Source of the DNA: a virus
Strand: one strand, 5' to 3'
DNA: 30,645 nucleotides
Virus record (IMG/VR): IMGVR_UViG_3300032053_000340
Location: 1 to 30,645 of that record
Position numbers and translations under genes: made by a program. The notes under the pieces were generated by a model that saw only the letters and a list, made by a program, of their open reading frames with translations, was not told the origin of the DNA and searched no databases. This document shows positions 14,254-18,835 of this stretch, piece by piece; within the stretch, counting starts at the first letter, position 1; every line of letters starts with the position of its first letter.

Positions 14254-14326
14254 ATTAATTTCTACGCCAACTCCTCTACGTATATATGAATACGTTTTCT
14301 GTTTTCAGAAGTACTATGAAATTAAT
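14254..14326 (-). ncRNA. Terminal-stem RNA element between tRNA-Ala and tRNA-Trp
   Basis: ATTAATTTC (14254-14262) and GAAATTAAT (14318-14326) form a 9-bp closing stem. Inside are hairpins TTCTG/CAGAA and ACGTAT/ATACGT. It begins 3 bases from the tRNA-Trp 5' end and 12 from tRNA-Ala. It is too short and lacks T-loop features for a tRNA. Confidence 0.45.
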
Positions 14327-14338
14327 AAACAGTCATTG

Positions 14339-14409
14339 TGGACATCCAGGAAATCGAATCCTGATTTTTACATTGCAGGTGTAAAGTAATCCCATTATAC
14401 GAGACGCCC
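14339..14409 (-). tRNA. tRNA-Ala(TGC)
   Basis: GGGCGTC/GATGTCC acceptor carries the G3-U70 wobble pair that identifies Ala tRNAs. Anticodon stem TTACA/TGTAA, loop CCTGCAA with anticodon TGC and C33 in place of the near-universal U33. T arm CAGGA TTCGATT TCCTG, discriminator A. Confidence 0.88.
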
Positions 14410-14492
14410 TTGGCAAATTTTTTGGTCAGGAGAAACCTGCTAAACTCCATCCGTTTTTCTAGACCTTGTTGGCTTTCGGATACCAACTTAAG

Positions 14493-14565
14493 TGAACTTG
14501 AGAGGATTCGGACCTCCAACACCCTGTATGTAACGCAGGTGCTCTGACCGTTGAGCTACAAGTTC
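14493..14565 (-). tRNA. tRNA-Val(TAC)
   Basis: GAACTTG/CAAGTTC acceptor, CCTGC/ACAGG anticodon stem with an inner C-A mismatch, loop GTTACAT with anticodon TAC, T arm GGAGG TCCGAAT CCTCT, discriminator A. Confidence 0.92.
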
Positions 14566-14568
14566 ATG

Positions 14569-14640
14569 TGTGTTCCGTTGGTATCGAGCCAACCTTCTCT
14601 GCTCTTCAGGCAGAAGCTAATCCGTCTCAGCTAGGAACAC
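14569..14640 (-). tRNA. tRNA-Phe(GAA)
   Basis: GTGTTCC/GGAACAC acceptor, TCTGC/GCAGA anticodon stem, loop CTGAAGA with anticodon GAA, T arm GTTGG CTCGATA CCAAC, discriminator A. The 5' end is the boundary of the GC-richer integron-derived patch, and the reading frame from that patch runs 14 bases into this tRNA. Confidence 0.92.
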
Positions 14641-14884
14641 ATTCTCCTGCCTTAGCCACGTCAGGTGCATGCTTTGTTAGGTGGCGCACATATTTAAACG
14701 GCTCATCGCTATGCTTGTACAAAGTTTGCGGGATTGACTTTCCAGCCCACAACCAACCTTCGACAAGTATAAACTCACAATCTGGCGCGTCGTAAATAAA
14801 AAGAACATCTCCAACATCATCGCCTACATCAAAGGTGTGATAATCCCAATCAAGAACAATTACGGGGCAACTCTCATTTTGCAT
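14627..14884 (-). CDS. Integron-cassette ORF, hypothetical acidic protein
   Basis: From ATG 14882-14884 this gives 85 residues (MQNESCPVIVLDWDYHTFDV onward); a GTG at 14891-14893 inside the attC end is an alternative start. It begins just after the attC R' core site, where integron cassette ORFs normally begin. The likely native protein ends near PFKYV. The last 18 residues or so (RHLTKHAPDVAKAG and after) are a read-through of a second, truncated attC and of tRNA-Phe. Family not recognised. Base composition and codon use are richer in G+C than the flanking phage genes. Confidence 0.65.
   Translation of the reverse strand: MQNESCPVIVLDWDYHTFDVGDDVGDVLFIYDAPDCEFILVEGWLWAGKSIPQTLYKHSDEPFKYVRHLTKHAPDVAKAGECVPS
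14650..14682 (-). other. Truncated attC, 5' half
   Basis: On the minus strand, the R'' core ACCTAAC (14676-14682) is followed by AAAGC and an L''-like segment ATGCACCTGACGTGGC. The matching L' and R' half is absent: the sequence runs into tRNA-Phe instead. Confidence 0.65.
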
Positions 14885-14891
14885 ATTAGCC

Positions 14892-15014
14892 ACCTAACGG
14901 TTTGCGTTAGCGGCGGCGATTAAAGCAATGCGTACAAATATCGAGCGCATTAACATTTTGATAACCGCATTCCGCACAAGCCCAAAAGCCGTCCGCCTGC
15001 ACGCTGGGTTGGGC
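14892..15014 (-). other. Integron attC recombination site
   Basis: On the minus strand the site opens with R'' GCCCAAC (15008-15014) and L''-like AGCGTGCAGGCGGACG, and closes with L'-like GCCGCCGCTAACGC and R' GTTAGGT (14892-14898). The cores match RYYYAAC and GTTRRRY, the arms are imperfectly complementary with extra-helical bases, and the 123-base length is within the known attC range. The central part is coding for a zinc ribbon of the overlapping ORF. Confidence 0.8.
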
Positions 15015-15302
15015 TTCGTCATTGCCAAGCGGGACACTTTGAGCAAGCACAGTCAATTTGTCAAGGTCTAATTCCATATATTCAGATAAATCAATTAAAT
15101 CAGTGGGGTCTATAAAACCTCTATGAAGATATAAAGTACCTCCATCGGTAAAGATACGACCACATTTACACTGTACAAAATCATGTCTATGTTTACTTTC
15201 TATTATATCTTTACATACAGAACATTGACACCGATTGCGAACTATCTTTCTTTCTGTTTGCATGGCAATCCTTCTAGCCTGTGACTTACTTTTTATCTCC
15301 AT
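14907..15302 (-). CDS. Chimeric zinc-ribbon protein with attC-encoded C-terminus
   Basis: The 131-residue protein has two parts. Residues 1 to about 88 (CQCSVCKDIIESKHRHDF, CKCGRIFTDGGTLYLHR) match a small phage zinc-binding family with CxC..C and CxC sites (DUF7695-like, from memory). From about residue 90 the composition changes, and AQPSVQADG is a direct translation of the attC R''/L'' arm. The end, WACAECGYQN...CTHC, is a RanBP2-like zinc ribbon coded inside the attC centre. AAAGGAG precedes ATG 15300-15302. A cassette end appears to have been fused to the phage gene. Confidence 0.75.
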   Translation of the reverse strand: MEIKSKSQARRIAMQTERKIVRNRCQCSVCKDIIESKHRHDFVQCKCGRIFTDGGTLYLHRGFIDPTDLIDLSEYMELDLDKLTVLAQSVPLGNDEAQPSVQADGFWACAECGYQNVNALDICTHCFNRRR

Positions 15303-15318
15303 ATCATTTCTCCTTTAG

Positions 15319-15390
15319 TACACCTAGTAGGAATTGAACCCACATCCCAAAGTTCGTAGCTTTGTATCCTATCCGTTGAACGATAGATGC
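15319..15390 (-). tRNA. tRNA-Arg(ACG)
   Basis: GCATCTA/TAGGTGT acceptor with G1-U72 and another wobble, CAAAG/CTTTG anticodon stem, loop CTACGAA with anticodon ACG (needs A-to-I editing for CGN reading), T loop TTCAATT, discriminator A. Confidence 0.9.
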
Positions 15391-15394
15391 ATAG

Positions 15395-15466
15395 AGAGCC
15401 TAACTGGATTTGAACCAGTGATGGGAGTTTTGCAGACTCCTGCCTTAGCCACTTGGCGATAGGCTC
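15395..15466 (-). tRNA. tRNA-Cys(GCA)
   Basis: GAGCCTA/TAGGCTC acceptor, GGAGT/ACTCC anticodon stem, loop CTGCAAA with anticodon GCA, T arm ACTGG TTCAAAT CCAGT, discriminator T as required by CysRS. Confidence 0.94.
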
Positions 15467-15470
15467 ATAG

Positions 15471-15544
15471 CACTCCATCCAGGACTCGGACCCGGAACTT
15501 CTACGTTAGAACCGTAGCACTCTATCCAATTGAGTTAATGGAGT
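15471..15544 (-). tRNA. tRNA-Arg(TCT)
   Basis: ACTCCAT/ATGGAGT acceptor (A1-T72), CTACG/CGTAG anticodon stem, loop GTTCTAA with anticodon TCT reading AGA, T loop TCCGAGT, discriminator G. Confidence 0.94.
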
Positions 15545-15552
15545 AAATATTA

Positions 15553-15675
15553 TTATCTAATTTGTACTACTTCATAACCAAGCTGAGAATAGTAAGCGGC
15601 CTCATCATAAGTTAACCACTCAGACCATACTCTACCTTTTCCGGTTATTAAGTACTGTTTGGGTCTATCCGTCAT
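15553..15675 (-). CDS. Small hypothetical protein, 40 aa
   Basis: The protein starts MTDRPKQYLITGKGRVWSEW and contains DEAAYYSQLGYEV. GGAGATTCT precedes ATG 15673-15675, and that ATG overlaps the TGA of the upstream 44-residue ORF (ATGA). No family recognised, but the coupling, ribosome binding site and phage-like composition support a real gene. Confidence 0.65.
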   Translation of the reverse strand: MTDRPKQYLITGKGRVWSEWLTYDEAAYYSQLGYEVVQIR

Positions 15676-15806
15676 AGAATCTCCACTATATAGCCACGAT
15701 TAACATAATCGTCTATTTGATTTTGATATAGATAATCTTCCCACCCATCAGAACCATCTGAAAGAGTTATTCTACACAATTTAGTTTCTTCATTTCTAAC
15801 TGACAT
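15672..15806 (-). CDS. Small hypothetical acidic protein, 44 aa
   Basis: The protein starts MSVRNEETKLCRITLSDG and continues with an aromatic, acidic stretch (WEDYLYQNQIDDYV). GGGAG lies upstream of ATG 15804-15806. It ends in an ATGA overlap with the next small gene. Family not recognised. Confidence 0.65.
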   Translation of the reverse strand: MSVRNEETKLCRITLSDGSDGWEDYLYQNQIDDYVNRGYIVEIL

Positions 15807-15817
15807 ATTACATCTCC

Positions 15818-16051
15818 CTAGTAGTTTGTAATTTTTACTGGAGGTTCAGCAGATTCTACAGCCACAATTTTAATAAGTTCAGTAACTATATATCTATAAT
15901 CCTTACTTAAATTCTTGGCACGTCTGGTAGCCTCTTCCATAGCATCATCAAAATTTTTATATAGATGATTTGGATTACAGCAAAAAAATCTTCTATCTGA
16001 CTTTCTTTCCATAGTTATAACAAACAAGCCTTCTTTATCCTTATAATTCAT
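15818..16051 (-). CDS. Hypothetical protein
   Basis: The 77-residue protein has an N-terminal strand-rich part (GLFVITMERKSDRRFFCCN) and a following amphipathic helix (FDDAMEEATRRAKNLSKDY). AAAGGAG precedes ATG 16049-16051. It heads a three-gene run with the 44- and 40-residue ORFs between tRNA-Ser(TGA) and tRNA-Arg(TCT). Function unknown. Confidence 0.7.
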   Translation of the reverse strand: MNYKDKEGLFVITMERKSDRRFFCCNPNHLYKNFDDAMEEATRRAKNLSKDYRYIVTELIKIVAVESAEPPVKITNY

Positions 16052-16085
16052 AATTACTCCTTTGTTAATAGATTTTTATTACTAG

Positions 16086-16168
16086 CGGAAAGCGGAGGAA
16101 TCGAACCCCTCTCTTGTTAGAGACCCCGGTATTCAACGCCGGTTGCCGACCATTCAGCGGCGCGATCC
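16086..16168 (-). tRNA. tRNA-Ser(TGA)
   Basis: Class II tRNA with long variable arm. Loop GTTGAAT gives anticodon TGA; discriminator G is typical of Ser. Acceptor GGATCGC/GCTTTCC has two adjacent mismatches (pairs 4 and 5) and the T stem one weak pair, so it may be decaying. Confidence 0.85.
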
Positions 16169-16189
16169 ATATGTACTTCTATAAAACAG

Positions 16190-16233
16190 ACTGTCTCCAG
16201 TTGGTTAATCTACATCAGGCGGTTATAGACAGT
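16190..16233. repeat. 7-bp inverted repeat in tRNA spacer
   Basis: ACTGTCT (16190-16196) and AGACAGT (16227-16233) bracket a 30-base loop between the two Ser tRNA genes. It resembles the other terminal-stem spacers in the array but is weaker. Confidence 0.4.
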
Positions 16234-16239
16234 ACAAGG

Positions 16240-16325
16240 CGGAAGATGCGAGACTCGAACTCACACAGCACTTATCATGCTGGAAGGTTTAGCAAACCTC
16301 TCTGATACCATTACAGCAATCTTCC
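16240..16325 (-). tRNA. tRNA-Ser(GCT)
   Basis: GGAAGAT/ATCTTCC acceptor, AGGT/ACCT anticodon stem, loop TTGCTAA with anticodon GCT, long variable arm, T arm GTGAG TTCGAGT CTCGC, discriminator G. Its 5' 37 bases are also the 3' end of the upstream ORF. Confidence 0.93.
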
Positions 16326-16516
16326 AATACATTAAATTCTAAAAGACTACATACCTCATCATCAGGCATCCCATTCCTAATTCCAGTAAATAAAGCAGAC
16401 TTAGTTAAAGTAGTAGTACCATCATCTTGCTCTATATTTGAATCATAGAACTCAGTTAATGGATACGCCTCTGACCCCTCATCAAACCAACTTATATTAT
16501 TTGCTATGTATTTCAT
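16289..16516 (-). CDS. Hypothetical phage protein overlapping tRNA-Ser(GCT)
   Basis: The 75-residue protein contains TLTKSALFTGIRNGMPDDEVCSLLEF, a pattern I associate with short phage proteins, shown here only by its key parts FTGIRNG and PDDEVCS. ATG 16514-16516 begins 1 base after the tRNA-Gln(CTG) 3' end. The only ribosome binding candidate (AGGCAGG) lies inside that tRNA. The frame continues 37 bases into tRNA-Ser(GCT), with the TAA formed by its anticodon loop. Function unknown. Confidence 0.65.
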   Translation of the reverse strand: MKYIANNISWFDEGSEAYPLTEFYDSNIEQDDGTTTLTKSALFTGIRNGMPDDEVCSLLEFNVLEDCCNGIREVC

Positions 16517-16517
16517 G

Positions 16518-16588
16518 CTAGCCTGCCTGGATTCGGACCAAGACTAAGAGTTTCAGAGACTCTCGTACTACCGTTATACTACGGGCTA
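16518..16588 (-). tRNA. tRNA-Gln(CTG)
   Basis: TAGCCCG/CAGGCTA acceptor with U1-A72 and a C-A mismatch at pair 6, AGAGT/ACTCT anticodon stem, loop CTCTGAA with anticodon CTG, discriminator G. U1-A72 and G73 fit Gln identity. Confidence 0.92.
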
Positions 16589-16591
16589 ATA

Positions 16592-16640
16592 AGTAGACTA
16601 CTGGTTTTACCAATCATTTAAGCCGTCTGCGACATCTACT
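16592..16640. repeat. Inverted repeat spacer between tRNA-Asn and tRNA-Gln
   Basis: AGTAGA (16592-16597) and TCTACT (16635-16640) close a 49-base element with an inner TGGT/ACCA hairpin. It is another weak member of the terminal-stem spacers. Confidence 0.35.
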
Positions 16641-16642
16641 AG

Positions 16643-16714
16643 CTCACCTAGATGGATTCGGACCACCAACCTTAGAGTTAACAGCTCTCTGCTCCGCCGT
16701 TGAGCTATAGGTGA
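16643..16714 (-). tRNA. tRNA-Asn(GTT)
   Basis: TCACCTA/TAGGTGA acceptor, AGAG/CTCT anticodon stem, loop CTGTTAA with anticodon GTT, T loop TCCGAAT, discriminator G as in bacterial Asn tRNAs. Confidence 0.93.
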
Positions 16715-16721
16715 ATATTTA

Positions 16722-16829
16722 TTATCTGTATTTATTAATTATAAATCCTCCAATAATAATTAAACTAATTGGAATTAATATACGAACAATTCCCATACAA
16801 CTTATAATTAGTATCTGTTCACAGCTCAT
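16722..16829 (-). CDS. Very small hydrophobic protein, 35 aa
   Basis: The product begins MSCEQILIISCMGIVRIL and continues PISLIIIGGFIINKYR, essentially one membrane helix with a basic end. AAAGGAG precedes ATG 16827-16829, directly after the tRNA-His CCA. Its size makes it tentative; it could be a membrane-acting moron or lysis-related peptide. Confidence 0.55.
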   Translation of the reverse strand: MSCEQILIISCMGIVRILIPISLIIIGGFIINKYR

Positions 16830-16843
16830 ATAAACTCCTTTGG

Positions 16844-16916
16844 GGTAAGCACTGGGAATTGGACCCAGCTCTTCTCTTTCACAGAGAGACATAATAGCCA
16901 CTATACCATGCTCACC
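16844..16916 (-). tRNA. tRNA-His(GTG)
   Basis: GTGAGCA/TGCTTAC acceptor with the extra G-1 opposite discriminator C73, the His identity pair. TCTCT/AGAGA anticodon stem, loop CTGTGAA, anticodon GTG. CCA follows the discriminator (16841-16843), so this is one of two tRNAs here with an encoded CCA. Confidence 0.94.
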
Positions 16917-16921
16917 ATAGG

Positions 16922-16993
16922 TGTTCTCTACGGGAATCGGACCCGTTATTTCTCCTTGAAGGGGAGGCGTCTTAGCCAGTAGACCAAGAGAAC
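16922..16993 (-). tRNA. tRNA-Glu(TTC)
   Basis: GTTCTCT/AGAGAAC acceptor, CTCC/GGAG anticodon stem, loop CCTTCAA with anticodon TTC and C33 instead of U33, Glu-like D arm GTCTACTGG, T loop TCCGATT, discriminator A (G is usual for Glu). Confidence 0.87.
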
Positions 16994-16998
16994 GCTTA

Positions 16999-17058
16999 CT
17001 CCAGTGAGGGATATCTCCCTTTGTTATCCGTTAGATGAGAATGACTCATCAACTGGAG
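16999..17058 (-). ncRNA. 60-nt terminal-stem RNA element between the Glu tRNAs
   Basis: CTCCAGT (16999-17005) and ACTGGAG (17052-17058) close the element with 7 bp, like an acceptor stem. Inside are GATGAG/CTCATC (6 bp) and GGGA/TCCC hairpins, but no T loop and no anticodon arm. It may be a degenerate tRNA or a spacer RNA. GATGAGTC recalls the hammerhead core, but the matching GAAA is absent. Confidence 0.45.
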
Positions 17059-17061
17059 GTG

Positions 17062-17134
17062 TGCTTTCACTCGGTTTTAAACCCAGTTTCCTACCTTGAG
17101 AGGGTAGAGTCCTAATCGCATAGACGATGAAAGC
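17062..17134 (-). tRNA. tRNA-Glu(CTC)
   Basis: GCTTTCA/TGAAAGC acceptor, CTACC/GGTAG anticodon stem, loop CTCTCAA with anticodon CTC, Glu-like D arm. The T stem has a G-G mismatch and the T loop TTTAAAA lacks the usual TTC, so it may be weakly functional. Discriminator A. Confidence 0.87.
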
Positions 17135-17138
17135 ATAT

Positions 17139-17267
17139 TTACTTCTTTTTCTTTTCACCACGTTTAATTATAGTCTGTTGTATGATAAATACACTCTTAG
17201 AATCTACAACCATCTTATTTCTTTTCAATCTTTTCTTATCTCTTTTTAATGCTTTAGTTATTTTCAT
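17139..17267 (-). CDS. Small basic protein, 42 aa
   Basis: The product is Lys/Arg-rich: MKITKALKRDKKRLKRNK, then a short hydrophobic piece and KRGEKKKK. It could bind nucleic acid. ATG 17265-17267 shares its A with the encoded CCA of tRNA-Gln(TTG); AGAGG inside that tRNA is the only ribosome binding candidate. It ends 4 bases before tRNA-Glu(CTC). Family not recognised. Confidence 0.6.
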   Translation of the reverse strand: MKITKALKRDKKRLKRNKMVVDSKSVFIIQQTIIKRGEKKKK

Positions 17268-17269
17268 GG

Positions 17270-17343
17270 CTGGCCTCTGAGGGTACGATCCTCAAACCTC
17301 CTGGTTCAAAGCCAGACGCTCTATCCATTTGAGCTAGGGGCCA
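17270..17343 (-). tRNA. tRNA-Gln(TTG)
   Basis: TGGCCCC/GAGGCCA acceptor with U1-A72 and a C-A mismatch at pair 6, CTGG/CCAG anticodon stem, loop CTTTGAA with anticodon TTG, discriminator G followed by an encoded CCA whose A belongs to the next ATG. The T loop ATCGTAC is atypical. Confidence 0.9.
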
Positions 17344-17348
17344 ATAAG

Positions 17349-17422
17349 AGCCAGTGATCAAGAATCGAACTGATGACCTTCTCGTTACAAAGGAGACGCT
17401 CTACCAACTGAGCTACACCGGC
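17349..17422 (-). tRNA. tRNA-Thr(TGT)
   Basis: GCCGGTG/CACTGGC acceptor with one G-U, loop TTTGTAA with anticodon TGT, discriminator T. The T stem ATCAG/CTTGAT needs one bulged T, suggesting a one-base change. It is the first tRNA of the array in transcription order. Confidence 0.9.
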
Positions 17423-17429
17423 TTATAAG

Positions 17430-17720
17430 CTAGACTTTTCTAGCTGTCTTAATATATTCATTCCATATGAGAGTTCTAAACTTTTTAGATGCACCTTCTA
17501 ATGCTCTAGCAAGGGCTACTTTTCTACCAGTTACTTTATTAAATCTGTCATTTAAACCACAGTATCCAGACCCATCCCTAATACATTCATCATTCTCTGT
17601 GATAGTACATTCCGTTCTTCCGTAGTAGGGAAGCTTTTGTCCAGTGATAAGAGCCTCTACTTCTCCAACCTCATCTGGATAATGCTTGAAATACACCTCA
17701 AATTTACCTATTTTAAACAT
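17430..17720 (-). CDS. Hypothetical protein
   Basis: The 96-residue protein begins MFKIGKFEVYFKHYPDEVG and has Cys residues at about 38, 46 and 54 (ECTIT, ECIRD, GYCG) that may bind metal. The C-terminal half is basic (KVTGRKVALARALEGASKKF). AAAAGGAG precedes ATG 17718-17720. It lies just downstream of the promoter at 17753-17782 and is the first gene before the tRNA array. Family not named. Confidence 0.75.
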   Translation of the reverse strand: MFKIGKFEVYFKHYPDEVGEVEALITGQKLPYYGRTECTITENDECIRDGSGYCGLNDRFNKVTGRKVALARALEGASKKFRTLIWNEYIKTARKV

Positions 17721-17752
17721 ATTTTTCTCCTTTTTTATTTACTGATATTCTC

Positions 17753-17782
17753 ATTATACACCATTTTTAACGACTGAGTCAA
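17753..17782 (-). promoter_or_regulatory. Sigma-70-like promoter for the tRNA array
   Basis: Minus-strand TTGACT (17777-17782), 18-base spacer, TATAAT (17753-17758) preceded by GTG. It lies in the 3' end of the methyltransferase gene and points at the 96-residue gene and the tRNA array. Confidence 0.75.
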
Positions 17783-18521
17783 GTCTTTTATTGGAAATTT
17801 CCACATATTCTGGGCTAATTTCAAATCCAATGTAGTTTCTATCTAGCTTTTTTGCCACTAGTGCAGTAGTTCCCACCCCAGAAAATGGGTCTAAAATCGT
17901 ATCCCCTACCCAAGAGAACATCTTGACAAGTCTCTTGGGTAGTTCCTCAGGAAAAGCTGCTGGATGTCCTAATTTTCTCATGCCAGTTTCGGGAGGAAAA
18001 TTCCAAAGAGATAAACTCCAATCTATAAACTCTTGCTTCACAAGGTCTGACACTCCTTTATGAATCAACTTCTTACTGTTCTTATAGAAACAAAGTATAT
18101 ACTCAAATGGAACTGGGAACGATGGACAACTTGGAGAATTGAAACTTCCCCAAGAAGTTCTATTACCTACCTGATGCTTGTGCCATACAATACTCGTATA
18201 AGATTTGTATCCTATTTGATGCATTATGTTGATTATATCATTATGTAGCGGGTCTTCTCCATTCTTTCTATCTCCTACATTTATACAAACTCTTCCATCA
18301 TCTTCTTGAACATTCCATATCTTTCTAAACGTTTCACTAATAAAGTGATGATACTCTCCAGAAGTCATATTGTCGTTGTGAGTATCATAGCCTCTCTTAT
18401 TTAGCTTATTATTACCTAAGTCTACATTGTAAGGAGGAGATGTAATCACGAGATGAACTGGAAAATCTATCTTCTCAATACCCGTTAAGCAACTCTCATT
18501 ATAAATCTGGTTCTTCTCCAA
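17754..18521 (-). CDS. Beta-class DNA methyltransferase (TSPPY)
   Basis: The 255-residue protein has motif IV TSPPY at 27-31 near the N-terminus and the S-adenosylmethionine motif DPFSGVGTT at 211-219 near the C-terminus. This order defines beta-class N4-cytosine/N6-adenine methyltransferases; SPPY favours N4-cytosine. It would methylate phage DNA, perhaps against host restriction. The start is TTG (18519-18521) with GGAGG at good spacing, overlapping the upstream 58-residue gene by 23 bases. No partner endonuclease is seen. Confidence 0.9.
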   Translation of the reverse strand: MEKNQIYNESCLTGIEKIDFPVHLVITSPPYNVDLGNNKLNKRGYDTHNDNMTSGEYHHFISETFRKIWNVQEDDGRVCINVGDRKNGEDPLHNDIINIMHQIGYKSYTSIVWHKHQVGNRTSWGSFNSPSCPSFPVPFEYILCFYKNSKKLIHKGVSDLVKQEFIDWSLSLWNFPPETGMRKLGHPAAFPEELPKRLVKMFSWVGDTILDPFSGVGTTALVAKKLDRNYIGFEISPEYVEISNKRLDSVVKNGV

Positions 18522-18675
18522 TGTAGCCCTCCTCGTTCAAAAGTCTTATACCTTCTTCCAAGGAAGCAACTGGATAGCCATTTTGAGGAATGTAATAATC
18601 AGATTTTATCTGAATTAGACCATCCTCGAAAAACCATAGTTGTCCAGCATTGTCTCTAATGTAAAGTCTAACCAA
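18499..18675 (-). CDS. Small hypothetical protein, 58 aa
   Basis: A TTG start (18673-18675) follows GGAGG at proper spacing. The product begins with a beta-rich stretch (VRLYIRDNAGQLWFFEDGLI) and ends in an acidic helix. It overlaps the methyltransferase start, suggesting coupling. It is the first gene behind the leftward promoter at 18768-18796. Family not recognised. Confidence 0.65.
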   Translation of the reverse strand: MVRLYIRDNAGQLWFFEDGLIQIKSDYYIPQNGYPVASLEEGIRLLNEEGYIGEEPDL

Positions 18676-18693
18676 ATTGGCCTCCTTTAGGTA

Positions 18694-18722
18694 TTGACAA
18701 ATAGTACAAAGTGTGATATAAT
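18694..18722 (+). promoter_or_regulatory. Sigma-70-like promoter, rightward
   Basis: TTGACA (18694-18699), 17-base spacer, TATAAT (18717-18722). It would start near 18729 and read through the opposing promoter toward the methyltransferase gene at 18836. Confidence 0.88.
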
Positions 18723-18729
18723 TAGGTCA

Positions 18730-18761
18730 ATAGTCAGGAAAAGTGTTTCTTATTTGACTAT
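18730..18761. promoter_or_regulatory. Palindrome between face-to-face promoters (candidate operator)
   Basis: ATAGTCA (18730-18736) and TGACTAT (18755-18761) form a 7-base inverted repeat with an 18-base centre. Each arm sits at the predicted start point of one of the two opposing promoters. Confidence 0.55.
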
Positions 18762-18767
18762 GCCCCA

Positions 18768-18796
18768 ATTATACCATCAAACCCAAAACCTGTCAA
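18768..18796 (-). promoter_or_regulatory. Sigma-70-like promoter, leftward
   Basis: Minus-strand TTGACA (18791-18796), 17-base spacer ending in TGG, TATAAT (18768-18773). It drives the 58-residue gene, the beta-class methyltransferase and probably the tRNA array. Confidence 0.9.
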
Positions 18797-18835
18797 GGGT
18801 TAGGGAACACCAATTTCAAAAGTCGAAAGGATACT

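Larger units (their letters stand above)
14641..15050 (-). mobile_element. Integron cassette fragment captured in the tRNA array
   Basis: A GC-richer patch lies between tRNA-Phe and an AT-rich phage gene. Read on the minus strand it holds the 3' tail of one cassette, a full attC (15014 to 14892), a cassette ORF, and the 5' half of a second attC (14682 to about 14650). A 10-base inverted match, GTTAGGTGGC/GCCACCTAAC (14676-14685 and 14889-14898), marks the cassette boundaries. No integron integrase is present. The right edge (about 15050) is estimated from composition. Confidence 0.75.

Noticed and set aside
14322-14522. A 66-residue minus-strand ORF.
   Set aside because: It spans tRNA-Ala entirely and part of tRNA-Val and has no ribosome binding site.
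16999-17058. A hammerhead ribozyme, suggested by GATGAGTC.
   Set aside because: The required GAAA strand and the three-stem core are missing.
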